Shown: one piece after another, positions 1-7,537 of the stretch
How the letters are laid out: every line of letters begins with the position of its first letter
Numbering within the stretch: the first letter of the stretch is position 1
DNA from: Hyphomicrobiales bacterium
GTDB lineage: Bacteria > Pseudomonadota > Alphaproteobacteria > Rhizobiales > Devosiaceae
Direction: 5' to 3'
DNA length: 64,000 bases
Assembly (NCBI GenBank): GCA_004144345.1
Contig: SEEL01000020.1
Span: 1-64,000 of the forward strand
Notes under the pieces: model-generated
Databases searched by the model: none
What the model saw: the letters and a program-made list of their open reading frames with translations, nothing else
Told to the model about the DNA's origin: nothing
Program-made: the position numbers and the translations under genes

Positions 1-106
1 CCTGTATTCGACGACGATCTTGCCACCGGGGGGCGACGACACGCCGCCGGAATACGTGCCGCCTCCGCCGCCGCCCCCCGGTGGCAAGATCGTCGTCGAA
101 TACAGG
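1..106. repeat. Inverted repeat at the window edge, arms 1-34 and 73-106
   Basis: Bases 1-26 are the exact reverse complement of 81-106, and the match continues without a mismatch to 1-34 against 73-106; beyond that it decays. The right arm is inside the reading frame of the first gene and encodes its Gly-Gly-Lys-Ile-Val-Val-Glu-Tyr stretch, so the left arm is an inverted copy of coding sequence. This could be a real hairpin, or a fold-back chimera at a contig end if the window starts there. Confidence 0.85.
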
Positions 107-346
107 CTCGCGCTCGATTGCGCCGTGAAGGATGACGAGCCCATCACCGACGACTTTTTCCTGCTCAATATCGGCAGCAAGGAACTGCCGGCCGGCCTCA
201 AGATCCGGTACGAAATTCCGGGCACCGGCGAACGCGGCGCCTTCCTCCTGCCGCGCAGCCTTTCGGCGGGCCAGAAGGCTGAAATCCCCGGCCTGCTCGA
301 CGCCGTGCCGTCGGACAGCGAGTGCCGCGCGATGGTCATCACCTGA
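20..346 (+). CDS. Hypothetical protein, probably 5'-partial
   Basis: About 108 residues if started at the TTG at 20. The frame is open back to the window edge, so the real start may lie outside. The N-terminal part is proline-rich, with a run of seven prolines, and looks like a linker. It is followed by about 85 residues of mixed composition (KIVVEYRLALDC onward) that resemble a small beta-rich domain. I do not recognise the family. The proline linker suggests the tail of a longer secreted or envelope protein. The first 34 bases are an inverted copy of 73-106, so the residues before the proline run may not be authentic. The stop at 344-346 is followed by about 280 bases without a gene before rcdA. 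Confidence 0.5.
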   Translation: MPPGGDDTPPEYVPPPPPPPGGKIVVEYRLALDCAVKDDEPITDDFFLLNIGSKELPAGLKIRYEIPGTGERGAFLLPRSLSAGQKAEIPGLLDAVPSDSECRAMVIT

Positions 347-422
347 TCTCTCAAGGCCGGGCCGAGCGCCCGGCCGCCCTCGCCGCAGTTACCAATCAGC
401 AAGGTTACGAAAGTTCTATGCG

Positions 423-437
423 TTAACGCGGGATTAA
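423..437. promoter_or_regulatory. CtrA-type box TTAA-N7-TTAA
   Basis: An exact TTAA-(7 bases)-TTAA motif lies in the gap upstream of rcdA. This is the established binding pattern of CtrA, the cell-cycle response regulator of alphaproteobacteria. Ten bases downstream, 447-454 reads GCTAATTT, close to the alphaproteobacterial -10 element GCTANAWC, so the box sits where CtrA sites overlap the -35 region. Binding is inferred, not shown. Confidence 0.6.
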
Positions 438-525
438 CTTCTCTGCGCTAATTTTCGACTTGTCCAACTTCTGGACTTTGCAGAGCGGTTTCTCCCTCTG
501 TTTGACGCCTCCCTGTTAACTCTCG

Positions 526-559
526 AGAGCCGCCAGTTACGACGGCTCTTTTTCTTTTT
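526..559 (+). terminator. Rho-independent terminator upstream of rcdA
   Basis: A 7-bp stem (AGAGCCG at 526-532, CGGCTCT at 543-549) with a 10-base loop is followed by a T-rich tract at 549-558. It is about 180 bases after the first gene and 70 bases before the rcdA start. It could end read-through, attenuate rcdA, or end a short RNA started near 460. Confidence 0.65.
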
Positions 560-629
560 CAGGGCCCCGCTCATTAAGCCTCCCGCAAGACGGGATATGG
601 TGGAGTGCGGCAACCCAGAGGCCAGCCCA

Positions 630-1154
630 GTGAACGACTCCCAGGATAAGGCAGCCATTGCCCTCGGCCCGCGTATTGTCGCGTCGGGCGGCTTTACGCT
701 GCTGTACCGGGAGGGCATGTCGTTGATCGAGGACGTGGCCGCCTATCTCGATGGCGACGGCCGCGCCGAAAGCCGCGGCCTGCCGCGCGAAGCATCCTTC
801 GTCTACGCCACCGAATCGATGCGCCTGACCACCCGGCTGATGCAGCTCGCCTCCTGGCTGCTGCTGCAGCGTGCCGTCAACGAAGGCGAGATCACCACCG
901 AGAATGCCCGGCTCGAGAAGGAAAAGGTGAAGTTCTCGGCGACGCCCGACCAGCGCGGCGGCCCCGGATACGACGATTTGCCCGAGCGGCTGCGTGCCTA
1001 TATCGCCCAGGGCGACCGGCTGTTCGACCGCGTCCAGCAATTCGACAAGCTCGAACGCGGCGGCATCGCCGAAGCGGCCCCGGCGGCCAATGAAGGCTCG
1101 ATCGGCGATCAGCTGGCCCGGCTCCGCGCCGCGTTTGGCCGGCTGCAGAGCTAA
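630..1154 (+). CDS. rcdA: DUF1465 family protein, RcdA-like adaptor for CtrA degradation
   Basis: About 174 residues of the DUF1465 family, whose Caulobacter member RcdA is an adaptor that helps deliver CtrA and other substrates to the ClpXP protease. The sequence is helical, with the conserved stretch from REGMSLIEDVAAYLDG through YATESMRLTTRLMQLASWLLLQRAVNEGEI. I chose the GTG at 630 because it leaves nine residues before the conserved IALG segment, as in relatives; an in-frame ATG at 597 would add eleven residues. A CtrA-type box and a terminator-like hairpin lie upstream, and a strong bidirectional terminator follows. The family assignment is solid; the adaptor role is inferred from the family. 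Confidence 0.85.
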   Translation: MNDSQDKAAIALGPRIVASGGFTLLYREGMSLIEDVAAYLDGDGRAESRGLPREASFVYATESMRLTTRLMQLASWLLLQRAVNEGEITTENARLEKEKVKFSATPDQRGGPGYDDLPERLRAYIAQGDRLFDRVQQFDKLERGGIAEAAPAANEGSIGDQLARLRAAFGRLQS

Positions 1155-1155
1155 C

Positions 1156-1185
1156 AAAAAAGCCCCGCTTTCGCGGGGCTTTTTG
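1156..1185. terminator. Bidirectional terminator between rcdA and rpmE
   Basis: AGCCCCGC and GCGGGGCT arms around a short loop, with six A on the left and five T on the right, so it works on both strands. It starts two bases after the rcdA stop and lies 23 bases beyond the rpmE stop. Confidence 0.92.
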
Positions 1186-1207
1186 AATTCCGTCAGTACC
1201 GGCCGGC

Positions 1208-1429
1208 TTAGATGCCGAGGCCCTTGTACTTGTCCTTGAAGCGGGTGACGCGGCCGCCGCGATCCATCAGATTGCCCTGCACGCCCGTCCATGCCGGGTG
1301 GGTCTTGGGATCGATGTCGAGCTGGAGCGTGTCGCCCTCTTTGCCGTAGGTCGAACGCGTCTGGTAGGTGGTGCCGTCCGTCATGGCCACATTGATGACG
1401 TGGTAGTCGGGATGGATGTCGTTCTTCAT
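1208..1429 (-). CDS. rpmE: 50S ribosomal protein L31
   Basis: 73 residues, full length for L31. The N-terminus KNDIHPDYH and the C-terminal segment THPAWTG...[17 protein letters not shown] are typical of the protein that bridges the ribosomal subunits at the central protuberance. No cysteine is present, so the zinc-binding CxxC ligands of the C+ type are absent; this is the zinc-independent form usual in Rhizobiales. Single gene, divergent from the ABC exporter gene, with the shared terminator at its 3' end. Confidence 0.97.
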   Translation of the reverse strand: MKNDIHPDYHVINVAMTDGTTYQTRSTYGKEGDTLQLDIDPKTHPAWTGVQGNLMDRGGRVTRFKDKYKGLGI

Positions 1430-1602
1430 GGCGGAGCCTCAAATCAAACGGGCGCGCAAACGAAGGATTTGGGCGCCCGACTGTCGTGATCGGTAAAGTT
1501 GGCGGGTCTCTACAGAAAAAACCCCGGCGCGGCAAGGGGGCTCATAGCCACGTCCGCGCAAGAGTTGCGGCGCAGGAAACACCCGCCTATATCCGGGACG
1601 CC

Positions 1603-3426
1603 TTGAAAAGCTCATTTGACACCAAGTCCCTGCCGCCGCGGCGCCCGCGGCGAACGGACCGCAAGACAAAGTCGCTCGGACCGCTGCGGCGGCTGGTGCC
1701 TTTTGTGCTGCGCTATCCGTGGCGGCTGGCCGCCACCGCGCTGTTCCTCCTCATTTCGACCGCCTCCTCGCTGGTGATCCCGATGATCGCCGGGCAGGCC
1801 ATCGATATGGGTTTCCTCGCTCGCAATCTCGATGAAGTGACCCGCTTCGGCTGGCTCATTGTCATCGTGGCGGCGGTGATGGCGATTGCCAGCGCGGCGC
1901 GCTTTTATTTCATCTCGCTGCTCGGCGAGCGTGTGCTGACCGACCTGCGCAAATCGGTGTTCGACCATTTGCTCAGCCTCGACGCGACCTTCTTCGACAC
2001 GCACCGCGTCGGCGAGTTGACCTCTCGCCTCAATGGCGACGTGGCCACCATCCGTGGCCTGATCGGCGCCTCGATCTCGCTGATCATGCGCTCGACCATC
2101 ACCATTGGCGGTTCGCTGATCCTGATGGTGCTGACGAGCCCGCTGCTGACCGTGGCCGTGGTCGTGATCGCCCCCTCGATCCTGTTCCCGATCATCTTCT
2201 TTTCGCGCAAGCTCAGGAAGCTGTCGCGCCGGACCTCCGACTCCAATGCCCTGATGTCGGCGATGGCGACCGAAGCGCTGGGCGCCACGCGCACCGTGCG
2301 CAGCTTCGTCCAGGAACCGGAGCAGTCGCGCCTTTACAGCGAGCGCGCCGAGCACAGCTTCAATTCCGAAGTCAGCCGCCTGATCGGCCGCGCCGCGCTG
2401 ATCGCCTGCGTCATGTTCACCACCATCACAGCGCTTGTGGTGCTGATCTGGTGGGGCTCGCAGGCCGTGTTCTCGGGCCAGGTCACCGCCGGCCAGCTGA
2501 CCCAGTTCATGATCTACGCGCTGATGGCGACCGGCGCGCTGCAGAGCATTTCCGACGTGCTTGGCTCCTTCGCCAATGTCGCCGGCTCGACCGAGCGGCT
2601 GATGGAAATTCTCGACACGCAGTCGTCGCTGAAAGTGCGCCCCGATCCGATCCCGCTGCCGGTTCCGGCGCTCGGCACTGTGTCGTTCGACAATGTAGAG
2701 TTCCGTTACAGCACGCGCGACGACCAGATCCTGCGCGGGCTGAGCTTCGATGTGGCCAAGGGCGAGACCGTGGCGCTGGTCGGTTCATCCGGCGCCGGCA
2801 AATCCACCGTGTTCTCGCTGATCCAGCGCTTCTACGACGTCACCGGCGGCGCCATTCGCGTCGACGGCATCGACATCCGCGATCTCGATCCGAGCGTGCT
2901 CCGCCGGCACTTCGCCTATGTCGAGCAGGAGCCGACGATCTTTGCCGGCTCGATTGCCGAAAACATCCGCTTCGGCCGCCCCGAGGCGAGCGACGCCGAG
3001 ATCGAGGAAGCTGCGAAGGCGGCGCTGGTTCACGGCTTCGTCGTCGAGCTCGAAAACGGTTACGATACCATCGTGGGCGAACGCGGCGTCATGCTGTCGG
3101 GCGGCCAGAAGCAGCGCATCGCCATCGCCCGTGCTTTGCTCAAGGACGCGCCGATCCTGTTGCTCGACGAAGCGACCTCGGCGCTCGATGCCGAAAGCGA
3201 GCGCCTGGTGCAGGCGGCGCTGGAGCGGCTGATGGAAGGTCGCACGACGCTCGTCATCGCCCACCGGCTTGCCACCATCCGCGACGCCAACCGCATCCTG
3301 GTCCTCGAGAAGGGCCATCTGCTCGACCAGGGCTCGCATGACGAGCTGGTGCGCAAGGGTGGCCGCTACGCCGAACTCGCCAAGCTGCAGTTCCGGCTGG
3401 AACAGCCCAACGCCGCCGCCGAGTAG
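1603..3426 (+). CDS. ABC exporter, fused transmembrane and ATPase domains (ABCB type)
   Basis: About 607 residues, a half-transporter expected to act as a homodimer in the inner membrane. The N-terminal half carries six predicted membrane segments. The ATPase half has Walker A GSSGAGKST (about residue 394), signature LSGGQ (498), Walker B ILLLDEATSALD (518) and the H-loop in AHRLAT (554). I chose the TTG at 1603 because it places the start just before the membrane domain, as in the family; the frame is open to a GTG at 1486. The substrate cannot be read from sequence; relatives include lipid and drug exporters. Its stop codon forms half of a small hairpin with the stop of the convergent gene. 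Confidence 0.88.
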   Translation: MKSSFDTKSLPPRRPRRTDRKTKSLGPLRRLVPFVLRYPWRLAATALFLLISTASSLVIPMIAGQAIDMGFLARNLDEVTRFGWLIVIVAAVMAIASAARFYFISLLGERVLTDLRKSVFDHLLSLDATFFDTHRVGELTSRLNGDVATIRGLIGASISLIMRSTITIGGSLILMVLTSPLLTVAVVVIAPSILFPIIFFSRKLRKLSRRTSDSNALMSAMATEALGATRTVRSFVQEPEQSRLYSERAEHSFNSEVSRLIGRAALIACVMFTTITALVVLIWWGSQAVFSGQVTAGQLTQFMIYALMATGALQSISDVLGSFANVAGSTERLMEILDTQSSLKVRPDPIPLPVPALGTVSFDNVEFRYSTRDDQILRGLSFDVAKGETVALVGSSGAGKSTVFSLIQRFYDVTGGAIRVDGIDIRDLDPSVLRRHFAYVEQEPTIFAGSIAENIRFGRPEASDAEIEEAAKAALVHGFVVELENGYDTIVGERGVMLSGGQKQRIAIARALLKDAPILLLDEATSALDAESERLVQAALERLMEGRTTLVIAHRLATIRDANRILVLEKGHLLDQGSHDELVRKGGRYAELAKLQFRLEQPNAAAE

Positions 3427-3438
3427 AACGCTACTCGG
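3419..3438. other. Hairpin containing the stop codons of two convergent genes
   Basis: CCGAGTAG (3419-3426), loop AACG, CTACTCGG (3431-3438): a perfect 8-bp stem with a 4-base loop. The TAG stops of both convergent genes lie in the stem and only four bases separate the genes. No T tract follows on either strand, so it is not a classic terminator, though it may stall or protect both transcripts. Confidence 0.6.
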
Positions 3439-4456
3439 TCAGCTTGAATTCGATGCGGCGGTTGCGGGCGTAGGCCTCGTCGCTGTCACCGCCATCGATG
3501 GGCGAGAACTCGCCAAAACCGGCGGGAACGAGGTGGCGGGCCGAGACGCCCTGCGCGATTAGATATTTCGCCACCGCAATGGCGCGGGCGGATGACAGCT
3601 CCCAGTTCGACGGGAATTGCGGCGTGTTGATCGGCCGGCTGTCCGTATGGCCGTCGATGCGCAGCACCCAGTTCACATCGGCGGGAATCTCGGTTTCAAG
3701 TTGCTTCACCGCTTCGGCGAGCTTGGCGAGCTCGTCCTGGCCGGCGGTGGAGATGGCGGCCTCGCCGGCGCCGAACAGCACTTCCGACTGGAACACGAAG
3801 CGGTCGCCGACGACGCGCACATCGGCGCGGCCTTCGAGGATGGTGCGGAGGCGACCGAAGAAGTCGGACCGGTAGCGGCTCAGATCCTGCACGCGCTGCG
3901 CAAGCGCGACGTTGAGGCGGCGGCCAAGATCGGCAACCTGCGTCTTGCTTTCGGTGGCGCGCGTCTCCGACGCATTGAGCGCCTCTTCGAGCGCCCCGAT
4001 CTGCAGCCTGAGCGCCGATAGCTGCTGGTTGAGCAGCGCCACCTGCGCCACGGCGTCGGCGGAGATATCGCGCTCGGCCTCGAGATCGCTGCTCAGCGCC
4101 GCAATCTGCGTATCCTTGCCGCTGTCGCCGCTGCCGAAGCCGGCGATCTGCCCGGACAGCCGGTCGCGCTCGGCGGTGGTGGCGCCCAGCGTCGCCTGCA
4201 GCATCGCCAGATCGGAGGTGATGTCCTCATTGCTCGAGCGTTCGAGCTGCAACAGATCGGTCAGCTCGGCGATCTGCGAGTTGAGCCGGCTCATCGCCGT
4301 GTCCTTGCCCTGGATTTCCTGGCCGAGGAAGAACTGCGTCAGCATGAACAGCGACAGCAGGAAGATGATGACGAGCAGCAGCGACGACAGCGCGTCGACG
4401 AAGCCCGGCCAATAATTGGTGACCTGCGAACGGCGGGTGCGGCTCAGCGACGCCAT
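3431..4456 (-). CDS. MotB/OmpA-like peptidoglycan-binding membrane protein
   Basis: 341 residues. One membrane segment lies at about 20-44, with an aspartate near its start (Asp21 in WPGFVDALSSLL), the place where MotB carries its proton-binding Asp. A long heptad-rich coiled coil follows at about 50-190, then an OmpA-type peptidoglycan-binding domain at about 215-341 with RIDGHTDSRPI, NWELSSARA and ARNRRIE. Lies 45 bases downstream of a MotA/TolQ-like gene and is probably co-transcribed with it. The pair looks like a proton-driven stator anchored to the cell wall. No other flagellar or Tol gene is near, so the role is unknown; I infer an envelope function. Confidence 0.82.
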   Translation of the reverse strand: MASLSRTRRSQVTNYWPGFVDALSSLLLVIIFLLSLFMLTQFFLGQEIQGKDTAMSRLNSQIAELTDLLQLERSSNEDITSDLAMLQATLGATTAERDRLSGQIAGFGSGDSGKDTQIAALSSDLEAERDISADAVAQVALLNQQLSALRLQIGALEEALNASETRATESKTQVADLGRRLNVALAQRVQDLSRYRSDFFGRLRTILEGRADVRVVGDRFVFQSEVLFGAGEAAISTAGQDELAKLAEAVKQLETEIPADVNWVLRIDGHTDSRPINTPQFPSNWELSSARAIAVAKYLIAQGVSARHLVPAGFGEFSPIDGGDSDEAYARNRRIEFKLTE

Positions 4457-4501
4457 GCTCGAAATTTCCCCTTTCGCACCCTGTCGCCCGGTATCCCGGC
4501 T

Positions 4502-5497
4502 TTAGTTGGGCCGGGTGGTCTGATCTTCGCGCAGCATTGCCTCGATCAGTTCGCGCAGCTTCTTGTTGGTGTCGCCCTGCTCTTCGATGTGAATGCGCAG
4601 GTCGGCCTGTTCAGCGCGGATATGCTTGACCAGCCCGTCGATGCCCTTGGCCAGTTCGGCCATGGCGCGGATGGCGTTCTGCGAGGAGTCGGAGTTCTGC
4701 ATGGTCGAGCCGAGGCGCTCGAAGATCGCCGACATTTCCTCGCCCTGCACGCCAAGGCCATTGGCCTGCATCTGCGTCATCGGATGGTCGAGTTCGGTCA
4801 TCGAGGTCATCCAGTCCTCGAGATCGGTGTAGAACGCGTTCTGCGCCTGCGAGGCCTGGAGGTCGAGGAAGCCGAGGATCAGCGAGCCGGAAAGGCCGAG
4901 CAGCGAGGCCGAGAAGGCCGTACCCATGCCGCCGAGCGGCCCGGCAAGACCTTGCTTCAAATTCTCGAACATCGTCACGGTGTCGCCGACCGACGTATCG
5001 AGCGCCTGGATGGTGCCGGCGACGGTGCTGACCGTTTCGAGCAGGCCGTAGAAGGTGCCGAGCAGGCCGAGGAAGACGAGCAGGCCCGTCAGATAGCGCG
5101 ACGTGTCCTTGGCCTCATCGAGGCGGTTGCCGACGGAATCGAGGATCGAGCGCATCGAGCTCGGGGTAATCACCGCTTCGCCCAGCCGGTCGCGCAGAAG
5201 GCCCGCGACGGGCGCCAGCAGCACCGGCTGGCGGACGCGCGCCATGGTGCCGTCCTGCATCGAGTTCACCCATTTGATCTCGGGGAACAGCCGCATGATC
5301 TGGCGGAAGCTGAGGAAGACGCCGGTGAGGGCCGTGAGCACGATCAGCCCGTTGATGAACGGGCTCGCCATGAAGAAAGTATAGAGTTGCTGCCACAGAA
5401 TGGCGCCGACCAGCGCGACAATGACCAGAAACACCACGTTCTTGACGAGGTAGATCGTCGGGCTCTTGAGGTGGTACGGGTCGTAGTTCTGCGACAT
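4502..5497 (-). CDS. MotA/TolQ/ExbB-like membrane protein
   Basis: 331 residues. Predicted membrane segments lie at about 17-41, 47-67, 136-160 and 190-213, with a large cytoplasmic part between the second and third, as in MotA/TolQ/ExbB proteins. LGLLGTFYGLLETV (about 143-156) matches the conserved GLLGT-x-x-GL motif of the family, and GMGTAFSASLLGL fits the final helix. The C-terminal 80 residues are a charged coiled coil. It is the first gene of a two-gene unit with the OmpA/MotB-like gene. Together they should form an ion-channel/stator complex in the inner membrane. Its partner carries the candidate proton-binding Asp. Confidence 0.82.
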   Translation of the reverse strand: MSQNYDPYHLKSPTIYLVKNVVFLVIVALVGAILWQQLYTFFMASPFINGLIVLTALTGVFLSFRQIMRLFPEIKWVNSMQDGTMARVRQPVLLAPVAGLLRDRLGEAVITPSSMRSILDSVGNRLDEAKDTSRYLTGLLVFLGLLGTFYGLLETVSTVAGTIQALDTSVGDTVTMFENLKQGLAGPLGGMGTAFSASLLGLSGSLILGFLDLQASQAQNAFYTDLEDWMTSMTELDHPMTQMQANGLGVQGEEMSAIFERLGSTMQNSDSSQNAIRAMAELAKGIDGLVKHIRAEQADLRIHIEEQGDTNKKLRELIEAMLREDQTTRPN

Positions 5498-5603
5498 GAG
5501 CCCCGCCGGATTCGCTGGATTGTGGCAGCGAGTCTAGTCACACCACTCCGGCGTGACAATGGCTTGGCAGCGTTCGTTTTGCGGCGACAGGCGGGTTTCC
5601 CGC

Positions 5604-6398
5604 CTATTTCACGCCCTTGATGATCTTGAGCATCTGGCCCTGGATGGTTTCGTTACCGGCCACCACTTCGCCATTCCAGACGCTGCCCGGCTTGCCCGAA
5701 AAGTCGGTCATGGTGCCGCCGGCCTCGCGCAGCATCAGCGCGCCGGCCGCGATATCCCACGGATGCAGGCCGCCTTCCCAGAAGCCGTCGAAGCGCCCGG
5801 CCGCGAGCCAGGCGAGATCGGTACAGGCCGACCCGGTGCGGCGGATGCCGGCCACCGCGGGGGTGATCTGCATCAGCTGCTTGAGCTGCAGCACGTCACC
5901 GGGCGTGCCGCGCGAATTTATGCCGGTGCAGACGACGGCATCGGCGAGGTGCTTGCGATTGGCCACGCGCAGCCGGACCTTGTCGTCGAGCCAGGCGCCG
6001 CCACCCTTTTCGGCCACGAACAGATCTTCCATGGCCGGATTGTAGATGACGCCGGCGACGAGCTCATCGCCGCGCTGCAGCGCGATCGAGACGGCAAACA
6101 GCGGGATACCGTGCATGAAATTGGTGGTGCCATCGAGTGGATCGATGATCCAGCGATGCTGGCCGTCGGTGCCCTTGATCTCGCCGCCCTCTTCCATGAG
6201 GAAGCCATAGGTCGGGCGGGCCTTGCTCAGCTCGGCATGGACGATCTTTTCGGCTGCCTTGTCGGCATTGGTGACAAAATCCGCCGGCCCCTTCACCGAC
6301 ACCTGCAGGTTTTCGATTTCGCCGAAATCCTTGGTGAGCGAGCGTCCGGCCTTGAGCGCGGCAGTGACCATGACGTTGAGGAGTGCCGAACGGGCCAT
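5604..6398 (-). CDS. suhB: Inositol monophosphatase family protein
   Basis: 264 residues, normal length for inositol-1-monophosphatases (SuhB type), which hydrolyse myo-inositol 1-phosphate with Mg2+. Metal-binding motifs are present: EEGGE near residue 69, IIDPLDGTTNF near 84, and HPWDIAAGALMLREAGG near 213. In alphaproteobacteria this gene is often near glycolytic genes, as here. Members of the family also act on fructose-1,6-bisphosphate or other sugar phosphates, so the physiological substrate is not certain. Confidence 0.93.
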   Translation of the reverse strand: MARSALLNVMVTAALKAGRSLTKDFGEIENLQVSVKGPADFVTNADKAAEKIVHAELSKARPTYGFLMEEGGEIKGTDGQHRWIIDPLDGTTNFMHGIPLFAVSIALQRGDELVAGVIYNPAMEDLFVAEKGGGAWLDDKVRLRVANRKHLADAVVCTGINSRGTPGDVLQLKQLMQITPAVAGIRRTGSACTDLAWLAAGRFDGFWEGGLHPWDIAAGALMLREAGGTMTDFSGKPGSVWNGEVVAGNETIQGQMLKIIKGVK

Positions 6399-6505
6399 TT
6401 TTGAGCAGTCTCTATGGGAAGGCGGGCTAGATGCCCCAGATTGGGTTTTGGTTCAAGGTGTGAGGCAGCCCCGCGACCACCCGCCCTACCCGCAAGGCGC
6501 TGAAC

Positions 6506-7537
6506 CTAGGACGCGCTGGCCACGGCGGTTGGTGGCTTGCTGGGCCAGAACCGGGCCCGTTCCTCGGCGGTGGCGAGGTCCTTGGCCGGAATGCCGACAA
6601 GGAGCTTGTCGAGCTGCGGATCGCTGAGACCCTGCCGGCGGGCGAGCGAGCGCCACATGGCCGCTTCGGTGAGGTCGAGCGTCACGCCCTCCCCGACGGC
6701 AAGGAGCTTGGCGTAGCGGTTCTGCGCCACCGGATTGCCGGCATTGGCGGCCCGCTGGTACCAGCCGACCGCTGCCGTCAAGTCGCGCTCCACGCCCTCC
6801 CCGACATAGAGCAGCGTGGCGTAGTCGATCTGCGCCTCGATCAGGCCCTGCTCGGCCGCGAGCGCGATCTGCTTGGCGCCCTCGCTTGAATTGGGCGGCA
6901 CGCCGGCGCCCTGCAGCAGCATCGTGCCATAGTCGTATTGGGCTTCGGCAAGCCCGCCATCGGCCGCGAGCTTCATCAGCCGCGCCGCTTCGCTGAGGCT
7001 CGGGGCGGCACTGGCGCCCTCGATATGGAGCAGCGCCAGATTGTACTGGGCGGCCGGATAGCCCTTGTCGGCCGATTGCTTGAACAGTTCGCGCGCCCGC
7101 TCCCGGTTCTCCGGCACGCCGAGCCCGTGGAGGTAAAGCAGGCCCAGTTCGAACGAGGCCATGCGGTCGCCATTCTTGGCCGCCAGCGCATACCAGCTCG
7201 AGGCGGTCGCGACATTGGCCGGCACGCCGAGCCCATTGGCATAGATTTCGGCAATCAGCGTCTGCGCCGCCGGATCGGCATTTTCGGCGCGCGGCAGCGC
7301 CATGGCGAGCGCCGTCAAAAAGAAGCCGCGCTGATAGGCGCCATAGGCCTCGTCGACGCGGCCGAAGATTTCCTTGCTGATGTCGAGCGCGTCGGGCGCG
7401 GCGTCCATCGGCGTCGGCAGTTCGCCGTCCAGAATCACGGAATTGTCGATACGTGGCGTGCCGATATCGATCTCGTCCTGCGCCAGCGCGAGCGCCGGGG
7501 CGGCAGAGAGCAGCAGGGCGGCCAGCAGCCGTTTCAC
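6506..7537 (-). CDS. Secreted Sel1-repeat (tetratricopeptide-like) protein
   Basis: About 343 residues. The GTG start at 7537 overlaps the stop of the upstream ThiE-like gene by four bases (GTGA), which supports it. A signal peptide (KRLLAALLLSAAPALALA) precedes the mature chain. From about residue 80 come six or more Sel1 repeats of about 36 residues with the pattern A-x-x-x-Y-A-x-G-x-G-V-x-x-x-x-x-x-A. These repeats are protein-protein scaffolds, often periplasmic. The partner is unknown. The gene is translationally coupled to the ThiE-like gene. Confidence 0.82.
   Translation of the reverse strand: MKRLLAALLLSAAPALALAQDEIDIGTPRIDNSVILDGELPTPMDAAPDALDISKEIFGRVDEAYGAYQRGFFLTALAMALPRAENADPAAQTLIAEIYANGLGVPANVATASSWYALAAKNGDRMASFELGLLYLHGLGVPENRERARELFKQSADKGYPAAQYNLALLHIEGASAAPSLSEAARLMKLAADGGLAEAQYDYGTMLLQGAGVPPNSSEGAKQIALAAEQGLIEAQIDYATLLYVGEGVERDLTAAVGWYQRAANAGNPVAQNRYAKLLAVGEGVTLDLTEAAMWRSLARRQGLSDPQLDKLLVGIPAKDLATAEERARFWPSKPPTAVASAS

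Noticed and set aside
519-530. CTCTCGAGAG palindrome as a regulatory site
   Set aside because: Short perfect palindrome beside the terminator stem; likely chance and no known match.
3431-5497. MotA/MotB-like pair as a Zorya anti-phage system
   Set aside because: Zorya needs zorC/zorD or zorE genes beside the pair; the neighbours are suhB and an ABC exporter.
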